A stretch of 64,000 bases of DNA from assembly GCA_029251375.1 (NCBI GenBank), contig JAQXDL010000031.1, positions 1 to 64,000 on the forward strand, given 5' to 3'. Source of the DNA: Pseudomonadales bacterium (GTDB taxonomy: Bacteria; Pseudomonadota; Gammaproteobacteria; Pseudomonadales; Azotimanducaceae). The notes beneath the pieces were generated by a model, which saw only the letters and a list, made by a program, of their open reading frames with translations, was not told the origin of the DNA and did not search any database. A program made the position numbers and the translations under genes. Below are positions 18,086 through 25,711 of the stretch, one piece after another; position 1 is the stretch's first letter, and every line of letters begins with the position of its first letter.

Positions 18086-19174
18086 ATGGCGAAGAAGCGG
18101 GACACGATTGCCTTTAGCATGTCCTTTCTGGACATCATGTCCTGTGGTTTCGGCGCCGTAATCTTAATCTTTATCGTTATTCAACACAGCACCGAGTCAA
18201 CCCCGCCAGAACTTGCGACGGATATTAAAGATGCTGTTTTGGCGATGGAACGAGAAATAAAAGATAGCCAAGATAACTTGATAGAACTGAAAAACACGGT
18301 CGAAAATAAAGACGACGAAATCGTCACAACCGCAGGTGTGATTCGACAGATCATTCAAGAAATTCAATCACTTCAAAAAGCAATAGCAGAAGATCAGGAT
18401 GACGGCATCGATCAGACCGCTGCCATCGAAGCACTTAAAGCTGAAATCAAAGAGCTTGAAGAAGAAGCCGCAGCACTTGAAGGCTCAGTGTCAGGGGATG
18501 AGGATAGCGGTTCCAGCACTCGCTCATTCGTTGGAAATGGCGATCGACAGTATGTGACAGGAATGAATCTAGGTGGTGAACACATTCTGATCCTGCTGGA
18601 CTCTTCATCCAGCATGTTGGAAGAAACCATCGTCAATATTATTAGACGTCGCATATTGCCGCCTGAGCAAATAAGGCAATCTGAGAAATGGGTACGCGCG
18701 ATTCGAACGGTGGAGTGGGTTTTAGCGAACGTTCCTAAGAAAGCAAATATCCAACTTGCTGTGTTTAACTCTGAAGCGAAATTGCTGACCAAAGAAGAAA
18801 AGTGGCTTGAGGCAATCGACAAAACCAATATCGATCAGTTAGTTAGTGACTTGAAGCAAGTTACACCAACGGGCGGAACCTCTTTGCATCAAGCCTTTGC
18901 ACTTGCGGCAAAGATGGTGCCAGAGCCAGACAGTATATTTCTCATTACTGACGGATTACCCACCATGGGGTTTGATACTGAAACAACCGGGCTAGTAACC
19001 AGTCGACAACGTGTGTCATTTTTTGCGAACTCGGTCGAGATACTACCGCCTTCCGCTTCGGTTAACGTCATCTTGTTTCCAATGGAAGGCGATCCACTAG
19101 CAACGTCAAGCTACTGGCGCCTCGTGCAGGCTACCGGCGGATCATTTATCAGCCCATCAGAGGATTGGCCATAA
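18086..19174 (+). CDS. vWA-domain protein with ExbD/TolR-like membrane helix
   Basis: 362 residues. One transmembrane helix (about 10-32) starts with SFLDIMSCGFGAVIL; the F-L-D-I-M segment matches the F-[IL]-D-[IV]-M proton-binding part of ExbD/TolR. A charged coiled coil follows (about 40-135), then a vWA domain from about 163 to the end with a complete MIDAS metal site: DSSSSM (about 171), Thr in TPTGGTSL, and Asp in LITDGLPT. The orientation should place the vWA domain in the periplasm. One base separates its ATG from the previous stop, and its stop overlaps the next start (TAATG). With its paralogue it probably forms the stator dimer of the ExbB-like channel. Confidence 0.88.
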   Translation: MAKKRDTIAFSMSFLDIMSCGFGAVILIFIVIQHSTESTPPELATDIKDAVLAMEREIKDSQDNLIELKNTVENKDDEIVTTAGVIRQIIQEIQSLQKAIAEDQDDGIDQTAAIEALKAEIKELEEEAAALEGSVSGDEDSGSSTRSFVGNGDRQYVTGMNLGGEHILILLDSSSSMLEETIVNIIRRRILPPEQIRQSEKWVRAIRTVEWVLANVPKKANIQLAVFNSEAKLLTKEEKWLEAIDKTNIDQLVSDLKQVTPTGGTSLHQAFALAAKMVPEPDSIFLITDGLPTMGFDTETTGLVTSRQRVSFFANSVEILPPSASVNVILFPMEGDPLATSSYWRLVQATGGSFISPSEDWP

Positions 19175-20181
19175 TGAAATCGAGACGGCGTGAAACGGAT
19201 ACGGCAGGCCTCGCGTTTCTTGATGTCATCAGCTGTGGCTTCGGGGCGATAATTCTGCTGCTTGTCCTAACCAAAGTTTTTGACCCCGTCGATATTGACC
19301 TCAGCATCGAAGAGTTAAAGAATTATCTCGCAACGCTAGAAGCAGAGATTGTCGATATTCGCGGCGAAACCCGAATACTAAATAGAGATATGATCCGCAG
19401 AGAAGACCAGCAGGCTGACCAACTGGAACAACTCACGGAACTCGAGAGTCGCTTGTCCGCATTAAAAAGTAGTATGGATAACTCCTCTGACAAAACGAAA
19501 GTGAATAATGCAATCAAGGGTAAACTTGCCTCGGCAAAACAATCTCTAACTGAAGAAATGCAACGTTTGCTGGCGGAGTTTCAAAAGGATTTAGACGATG
19601 ACACCATCGGTGGAATCCCCGTTGATAGTGAATACGTCATTTTTATTATTGACACTTCCGGCAGCATGCGACAATTTGCTTGGCCGCTGCTGCTACAGAA
19701 GGTAGACGAAACGCTTGCTGTCTATCCTAAGCTTAAGGGCATTCAGGTGATGAACGACATGGGTAACTTCATGTTTAGTCAATACGCGAACGAGTGGATT
19801 CCGGACACGCAGGCTCGAAGAAGAGCCATTATGGATCGGTTACGAAATTGGGAAACCTTCAGCAACTCAAGCCCCGTTGAAGGAATTACGAAAGCCATCA
19901 CGACCTTTTATCGACCGGACCGAAAAATCAGCTTATATGTGCTGGGCGATGATTTTAAAGGACGCTCAATTCAGCGCGTCGTTGACCGTGTCGACCAGAT
20001 CAATAGGGAAGGCGCAGACGGAAAACGGCTGGTGCGTATTCACGCCATCGGATTTCCGGTAATTTTCACTCAACCACCTCAAGCGCAAGGGTCTGTGATC
20101 AAATTTTCGACATTAATGCGAGAGCTTTGCGCGAGAAACGGCGGCACTTTTGTCGCGCTCAATGACTATCGACGGCTGTAA
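19174..20181 (+). CDS. Second vWA-domain protein with ExbD/TolR-like membrane helix
   Basis: About 335 residues from the ATG at 19174, which shares one base with the preceding stop; a TTG at 19165 in the same frame is less likely. The layout repeats the upstream gene: transmembrane helix starting AFLDVISCGFGAIIL, coiled coil at about 45-140, then a vWA domain with MIDAS DTSGSM and a later LGDDF aspartate. The threonine ligand (TPTGGT in the paralogue) is less clear here (SPVEGIT). The two helices share FLD, SCGFGA and the spacing, yet the vWA parts have diverged, so a heterodimer is likely. Last gene of the cluster, stopping 1 base before the convergent DUF4139 gene. Confidence 0.87.
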   Translation: MKSRRRETDTAGLAFLDVISCGFGAIILLLVLTKVFDPVDIDLSIEELKNYLATLEAEIVDIRGETRILNRDMIRREDQQADQLEQLTELESRLSALKSSMDNSSDKTKVNNAIKGKLASAKQSLTEEMQRLLAEFQKDLDDDTIGGIPVDSEYVIFIIDTSGSMRQFAWPLLLQKVDETLAVYPKLKGIQVMNDMGNFMFSQYANEWIPDTQARRRAIMDRLRNWETFSNSSPVEGITKAITTFYRPDRKISLYVLGDDFKGRSIQRVVDRVDQINREGADGKRLVRIHAIGFPVIFTQPPQAQGSVIKFSTLMRELCARNGGTFVALNDYRRL

Positions 20182-20182
20182 T

Positions 20183-21703
20183 CTAGTTTCTCGTTTTCAC
20201 AGTGTAAGAAACTACTTTTTCCGAACGCGCCGGCACTTTAACGATGTAACGCTGGGTACGACTATCGATTTTTTCGCCTTTCTGGCTCTGCTGACTTAAT
20301 TCCCAGTCGCCTGCATGCTTCTCGAACAATTCAACTTCGACACTCGTCGGTTTGGCATTGGAGATTTTGATCTCGTAACTTGCGGCCGTTCCTCGCTCAC
20401 TTGTTCGTTTGAAGCTTGTTTGTGTTCTGTGTACTTGAATATCAAATGCTCTACCGATCTCTAATGACGTTTCCTGATCAATCGCCAGGTGAGGCATTCG
20501 GCTTTCACCAAGAAGCACAAGCTGGCCGTTGTTACTCTGCAGGTAAGCTCTAACATTACCGGCAGGCAATGGCTGACCTAGCCCCGATTTTTGATCGTTG
20601 TTAATTTCAATATTCACTGCAGCTGATTTAGAAACTGCATCTGCCATACGATATGAGAAACTTTCAGAGACTGAGGTATAACGGCGCTTGTACGATGCAG
20701 CATTAGTCTCCAGCAAACGAATTTGTTTCTGTCCAAAGGGGGCCAAATCAGTTATTCGAGGCAAGACGTATTGGTAGTAATCCATCAGCGGCATAGGCGC
20801 AATTGAATTCGACCGCGCAGAGGACATCATAGCCGCATCTGCCATTTCCGACTGCCTGCGACGATTTTTAGGTGCAATACGATTTACCTCTCCTGCTACC
20901 AGCACTACCTCGGCGGCATCAAAAGCATTATCACTCTCATTGGATAACGTCACCCAGGTTGTCATATCAAACTGATTTTTGTCGGGGTTCAATAGCATCA
21001 CATAATCCGCCGACCAACCAATCTTGCCCGTTGTGTAGGTTGTTTGAATTAACTGCTTACCCTGTTTTTTGTTGTCAATTAGCCATTCTAATCTCGGTTT
21101 TAAACTGACTCCTTCAGGCACAAAAGGCAGAGATATAGTGCCCTCGGGTGCAATCTCTATTTGATCGCCAAACTTCACCACCTCAGGGTTGATGGCCAGT
21201 AAAATACCCTCGCGAAAGAACTTTTCATATGCAACGCCATCTAAAATTGACCGGCTATACTTTACTTTTTGACCAATGAATTTGCGTAGCAAACTATTCC
21301 TGTTCAGTGTGTGATGTTCGTACAGTTGCTCTTCAATCGTAAAATTCTTTGCAGTATTTTTACCCATCGCAGAAACGGGTGTAACTAATATTGATGAAGG
21401 CTCTAAAAACTCCGATACGTCTTGAAAATCTAACTTCACCAATCCAATTGGAATACTGACCTCTCTGATATCAGTGACAACCGCAAAATTGCCGTTGTAG
21501 ATCGTCAGGCTTACCGATTCACGATCCCGATCGGTACTAGTCAATAGAACAGGTTCTGCCATGGCTAGCTCGACAGACATCGATGCGATAGCGGCAATGA
21601 AGGTAAAACAAGCGAATGCTCCAATCCTGCTTAACCTAGACAAATTGTTACTCAAATATTTGTTCAATTTTTTACTCAGCCTGTTACTAAAACTATGACT
21701 CAA
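20183..21703 (-). CDS. DUF4139-domain exported protein
   Basis: 506 residues with a signal peptide (hydrophobic about residues 27-47, cleavage probably after LAMA). The mature chain begins with the SVSLTIYNGNFAVVTDIREV pattern and continues with ITYTTGKIGWSADYVMLL-like strands and an end such as SEKVVSYTVKTR, which is the layout of DUF4139 proteins: an N-terminal DUF4140-like part, a long beta-rich C-terminal half, and here a YYQYVLPRITDL region. The start is a TTG at 21703; a nearby TTG further in is possible. The function of the family is not settled. It faces the vWA cluster tail-to-tail, so a shared job is possible but not shown. Confidence 0.75.
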   Translation of the reverse strand: MSHSFSNRLSKKLNKYLSNNLSRLSRIGAFACFTFIAAIASMSVELAMAEPVLLTSTDRDRESVSLTIYNGNFAVVTDIREVSIPIGLVKLDFQDVSEFLEPSSILVTPVSAMGKNTAKNFTIEEQLYEHHTLNRNSLLRKFIGQKVKYSRSILDGVAYEKFFREGILLAINPEVVKFGDQIEIAPEGTISLPFVPEGVSLKPRLEWLIDNKKQGKQLIQTTYTTGKIGWSADYVMLLNPDKNQFDMTTWVTLSNESDNAFDAAEVVLVAGEVNRIAPKNRRRQSEMADAAMMSSARSNSIAPMPLMDYYQYVLPRITDLAPFGQKQIRLLETNAASYKRRYTSVSESFSYRMADAVSKSAAVNIEINNDQKSGLGQPLPAGNVRAYLQSNNGQLVLLGESRMPHLAIDQETSLEIGRAFDIQVHRTQTSFKRTSERGTAASYEIKISNAKPTSVEVELFEKHAGDWELSQQSQKGEKIDSRTQRYIVKVPARSEKVVSYTVKTRN

Positions 21704-21754
21704 CTAGATATTTGATATATTCGTGTTGATATCATTCGACGGGGTACAGCCTTT

Positions 21755-22552
21755 TCATTCTTCTGTAATTATCGCCACGGCACGTGTCCAACCAGCAGAC
21801 GCGGCACGAATCTTATGCGGAAAGCAGGAAATCATAAACCCGAAGGGCGGCAAAACCTCTAGGTTATGTAGCTTCTCGAGATGACAATAGCCAATCTGAC
21901 GACCCGCCTTGTGCCCTTCCCATATTAAACTCGCGTCACCGGTTTCTGCATATTTCTCTTTCGTATGCACAAAGGGCGCATCCCAACTCCAACCATCTGT
22001 ACCGGTCAAACGTACACCACGTTCAAGCAAATACATGGTCGACTCCAATCCCATACCACAACCCGTCGCCATGTAATTATCCTTACCATACTGCTTACCT
22101 GCCGACGTGTTTATCACAACGATATCCAGCGGTTTCAATTCATAGCCAATCCGCGTCAATTCATCTTCAACATCCTGAGCTGTGACGACATAGCCGTCCG
22201 CAAAGTGGCGAAAATCAAGTTTTACGCCGTCTTGCAAACACCATTCAAGCGGCACTTCATCAATAGTAATTGAACGTTCACCCTCGTTCATAGTGGAATG
22301 AAAATGATACGGCGCGTCTAAGTGCGTGCCACTATGGGTGCTTAATTTTACCGTCTCAATGGCCCACGCTTCGCCATCAGGCATGTCGTCTTTCTGTAAC
22401 CCAGGGAAAAACGGTTCGAGGGTGCCAAAAGAATCTTGATGATTCAGGTAATTGATTTCAGGGCGTCCCCCTGGCGGATCAGAGATCACATCATTTTCGA
22501 GGTATATGGAAAGGTCGATAAGGGTGCGTTTACTGGTTTTGAGGTTTGTCAT
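21755..22552 (-). CDS. Cyclase-family (kynurenine-formamidase-like) metal hydrolase
   Basis: 265 residues of the PF04199 cyclase family. The signature metal motif HSGTHLDAPYHFHS is present (about residues 92-105), with later conserved parts DIVVINTSAG and GVRLTGTDGWSWDAP. Members hydrolyse N-formylkynurenine, act as isatin hydrolases or cyclise polyketides, so the substrate is open. The ATG at 22552 has AAGAGA upstream. Divergent from the acyl-CoA synthetase gene, which starts 274 bases away. No signal peptide, so it should be cytoplasmic. Confidence 0.85.
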   Translation of the reverse strand: MTNLKTSKRTLIDLSIYLENDVISDPPGGRPEINYLNHQDSFGTLEPFFPGLQKDDMPDGEAWAIETVKLSTHSGTHLDAPYHFHSTMNEGERSITIDEVPLEWCLQDGVKLDFRHFADGYVVTAQDVEDELTRIGYELKPLDIVVINTSAGKQYGKDNYMATGCGMGLESTMYLLERGVRLTGTDGWSWDAPFVHTKEKYAETGDASLIWEGHKAGRQIGYCHLEKLHNLEVLPPFGFMISCFPHKIRAASAGWTRAVAIITEE

Positions 22553-22826
22553 GGGTATCTCTTACATCGAGGTGATGACTTTTTATGGATAGCTGCGAGT
22601 GTAACCACCTATTTGGACCTCAGCAATGCCGATTAATCACAGCTTTAAGCCTACGTTCACAAATCTTTAGATTAATCTCAATCCAATGCCGGATTACCTG
22701 TCCGATGACCGTGCATGCCGAGAACATTTATCTCTACTTAAGCACTTGTCATTGCCCAATACTCTTCAGTTATACTCGATCTAGAATCACAGAACAAAAG
22801 ACAAACTCACGACCGGAATCCCGCTA

Positions 22827-24269
22827 ATGCAAGTTATCTCCCTGTCAAAAATCATTGCCTATTGGACCGACCGACAGCCACAAAGGATCGCGATCAGTCA
22901 CGAAGACAGCGTTATTAGCTGGCAAGACCTAGAAAAAAGTACAAACCGGTTAGCACGCGCCTACGCTGAGTTGGGTGTAAAACCCGACGACTTTGTTACG
23001 ATCGCGCTGCCCAATGGGATTGAGTTTTTTGAGTCTTGTCTCGCTACTTGGAAGCTTGGCGCAACACCTCAACCCATATCAGCAAAATTACCCAAGTTCG
23101 AGCGAGATCAGATTATTGAGCTGGGCGAACCGTCTCTTGTTGTCGGCGTTGATGATCAATATCCGCAGGTGGAAACTGTTCCTGTTAATTTTGTGCCCGA
23201 GGCAAGCTTGAGTGATGAGCCTCTAGCCGAACTCACCGCGACGTCGTTCAAAGCAATGACATCAGGAGGCAGTACCGGCCGTCCCAAACTGATCGTGTCA
23301 GGCAATCCCGCGGTTTGGGATGTCGATCAGGAGCATTTACAAATTCAACTGCAGGGCGCCATGTTGATACCCGGACCTCTGTATCACAACGGTCCTTTTA
23401 GTTGGGCCATGATCGCACTGTTTAGGGGCAATCACGTTTGTGTCACGACTCGATTTGATGCACTACAAACCCTCGAACTGATTCAAAAGCATTGTATCGA
23501 TATCGTTTACATGGTGCCTACTATGATGCAAAGAATTTGGAAATTACCCGAAATTGAAAGAACACAATTTGATGTTTCCTGTCTAAAAACCCTTTGGCAC
23601 TTAGCCGCGCCCTGCCCTGCTTGGCTGAAAGAGAAATTCATAGAGTGGCTGGGACCCGAGGTAATCTGGGAACTCTACGGTGGCACCGAGGGTACCGGTT
23701 CAACAATCATCAACGGTGCTGAATGGCTGGAACATCGCGGTTCTGTAGGCTTACCCGGCGCCGCGTGTGAAATGAAAATCATTGATGACGCGGGTACAAC
23801 GTTGCCTGCTAACGAGATTGGAGAGGTTTTTATCCGCCCAAGATCAGGACCTGGCACAACCTATCACTACATCGGTGCAGAAGCGAAGTCAATTGAAGGC
23901 GGCTGGGAAAGTCTTGGCGACATGGGCTACATGGATGAAGATGGTTATCTCTATCTTGCTGATAGACAAACCGACATGATCCTATCAGGTGGCGCCAACA
24001 TCTACCCCGCGGAAGTCGAAGCCGCTATTGATGCATTTGGCGGTGTGAGAAGCTCTGCCGTTATCGGTTTGCCCCATGAAGATCTTGGCAACTATGTGTA
24101 TGCGATTGTCGACGCGCCCGAGGGTATTGAAGAGAAGGCCCTACTCGACCATCTTGCTGAACGATTAGTCCGCTACAAAATTCCGCGCACCATCGAATGG
24201 TCCAACGATCCCTTGCGAGACGACGCCGGTAAACTACGACGCAAGCAACTGCGGCAGGAACGTCTATAG
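22827..24269 (+). CDS. Acyl-CoA synthetase (AMP-binding superfamily)
   Basis: 480 residues of the ANL adenylating family, which activates a carboxylic acid as acyl-AMP and transfers it to CoA. Motifs in order: phosphate loop MTSGGSTGRPK (about 148-158), YGGTEGTGS (about 287), the DRQTDMILSGGANIYPAE hinge and C-terminal A8-type motif (about 383-400), and a catalytic lysine in DDAGKLRRKQL near the end. It is short for a fatty acyl-CoA synthetase and closer to the small bile-acid-CoA-ligase or crotonobetaine-CoA-ligase-like proteins. Substrate not predictable. Stands alone on this strand. Confidence 0.87.
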   Translation: MQVISLSKIIAYWTDRQPQRIAISHEDSVISWQDLEKSTNRLARAYAELGVKPDDFVTIALPNGIEFFESCLATWKLGATPQPISAKLPKFERDQIIELGEPSLVVGVDDQYPQVETVPVNFVPEASLSDEPLAELTATSFKAMTSGGSTGRPKLIVSGNPAVWDVDQEHLQIQLQGAMLIPGPLYHNGPFSWAMIALFRGNHVCVTTRFDALQTLELIQKHCIDIVYMVPTMMQRIWKLPEIERTQFDVSCLKTLWHLAAPCPAWLKEKFIEWLGPEVIWELYGGTEGTGSTIINGAEWLEHRGSVGLPGAACEMKIIDDAGTTLPANEIGEVFIRPRSGPGTTYHYIGAEAKSIEGGWESLGDMGYMDEDGYLYLADRQTDMILSGGANIYPAEVEAAIDAFGGVRSSAVIGLPHEDLGNYVYAIVDAPEGIEEKALLDHLAERLVRYKIPRTIEWSNDPLRDDAGKLRRKQLRQERL

Positions 24270-24360
24270 ACGTATTGCTTGTAATTAATCGATGCGGCTG
24301 TGATTACGCCGCACGTGTACATCAGTTGGCTTGCTGCTTGTGTGGCGCCAGTTTGATTTA

Positions 24361-24434
24361 AACCTGCTGAGTTCTAACCTGCTTAGTTTTTACCTGCTTA
24401 GTTTTTACCTGCTTGGTCTTAACCTGCTTAGTCC
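24361..24434. repeat. 15-bp direct repeat, five units
   Basis: Five units of [AT]ACCTGCTTAGTTTT type follow each other and run into the last codons of the MFS gene, so the first copy on the minus strand contains the stop codon and the rest are imperfect duplicates behind it. It looks like local slippage rather than a mobile element. Confidence 0.8.
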
Positions 24435-25711
24435 AAAGCCACATTCGACATGCTCCGAACATCTTTTACACATAGGACTGCAGCCGTCGGCAAGATGATT
24501 GTGGCAGCGACCATGTACATCGTTAACTCATAGCCAACCCACTCATACAACATACCGGCAATCACGATACCCAATGGCGCCAAAACAATAGAGCCTAGGT
24601 GATCATAAGCACTTACCCTTGAAAGTAGATGCGCAGGGACCTGCTGCTGCAGTGTTGTATACCATAGAACCGAAAAAATCTGCCCCGCCACACCGGCAGC
24701 AAACGCCATCACAGCGATAATAGGCACAGCTAACGGTACTGAAAGGGAAAGCGGCACGGTCGCGAACACAAACACCAGTAACGATCCAACGAACATGGGA
24801 TGTTTGGGGCGAATTTTAAATGCTATCAGCCCGCCGAGGAGTGTGCCGACACCGAAACTTGCGGCAATGTTACCCCATGAAATCGCACCACCAAGCATGT
24901 CCTTTGCAATGGCTGGCCCCAGTAAACCGAAAGTACTTTCTATCGCAGCGACGATGAGCGAGAACTGCATAACGATCGTCCACAACCAAGTATGCGACGT
25001 GAACTCCCACCATCCTAAACGCAGGTCTTCAAACATTGACGCAGGCTCAATTGCAGCATGAACTTTGACGTTCAGCGTGCCGATCAAAAACGCAGAAATG
25101 CCAAAGGTCATTGCGTCAATAATCAATGTTAGACCCGCACCAAATGTTGCCACCAAGAGGCCTCCTAGCGCGGCGCCGCCTGCAATCGCACCGTTACGAG
25201 CGGTACCTAACATAACGTTAGCGTCTTGCAACTCGTGTTTCTCAACAATCTGTACGACGAGGCCTGTTGCCGCCGGCGCGTTGAATGCCATTGCTATGCC
25301 ATTGATGAGCATAAGACCCGTCAACACCGGTACCGTTGGCTCGCCAAATATAAACAGCAGCCCAATCGCTAACTGCGACAGCATCGAGAGTACCTCCGCA
25401 ATCACAAGCACATATTTTCGTGAGGTTCGATCAGCAATAACACCGCCAAATAAAATGACGGCTATCGCAGCCAAGGTGGGCGCTGCGATAACAATCGCTG
25501 CGTCCTTGGCAGAGCCTGTCAGTTCCAGTACGCCGAATGCAACCGCAATAGGTGCCATCGCTGAACCCGTGTAGGTAACTAAATAAGCAAAGAATAATTT
25601 TGCGACATCACTTTGAAAGATAACCGGCACAACGGTTTTATCTGTCGATTTAGACAACCTGATTAGAGTCAGAGCCTGCCTGCGATTTTTTTTCGAGCGA
25701 AGCCAAAGCAT
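24428..25711 (-). CDS. MFS transporter (MFS_3/enterobactin-exporter-like)
   Basis: Up to 427 residues with about twelve hydrophobic segments, a pattern typical of the MFS_3 exporters (GVLELTGSAKDAAIVIAAPTLAA, GGVIADRTSRKYVLV as motif A, NAPAATGLVVQIVE). The longest reading starts at 25711 inside the 3' end of the molybdenum hydroxylase gene, a 62-base overlap. A TTG at 25657 or a GTG at 25630 would remove most of it, and the N-terminal 25 residues are very basic and not helix-like, so the true start is probably one of these. Probably co-transcribed with the two hydroxylase genes and possibly moves their substrate or product. Confidence 0.85.
   Translation of the reverse strand: MLWLRSKKNRRQALTLIRLSKSTDKTVVPVIFQSDVAKLFFAYLVTYTGSAMAPIAVAFGVLELTGSAKDAAIVIAAPTLAAIAVILFGGVIADRTSRKYVLVIAEVLSMLSQLAIGLLFIFGEPTVPVLTGLMLINGIAMAFNAPAATGLVVQIVEKHELQDANVMLGTARNGAIAGGAALGGLLVATFGAGLTLIIDAMTFGISAFLIGTLNVKVHAAIEPASMFEDLRLGWWEFTSHTWLWTIVMQFSLIVAAIESTFGLLGPAIAKDMLGGAISWGNIAASFGVGTLLGGLIAFKIRPKHPMFVGSLLVFVFATVPLSLSVPLAVPIIAVMAFAAGVAGQIFSVLWYTTLQQQVPAHLLSRVSAYDHLGSIVLAPLGIVIAGMLYEWVGYELTMYMVAATIILPTAAVLCVKDVRSMSNVALD

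Noticed and set aside
15698-20181. Zorya-type defence system (ZorA/ZorB)
   Set aside because: An ExbB/MotA-like subunit is present, but there is no OmpA-like ZorB end and no helicase or nuclease partner; vWA domains take their place.
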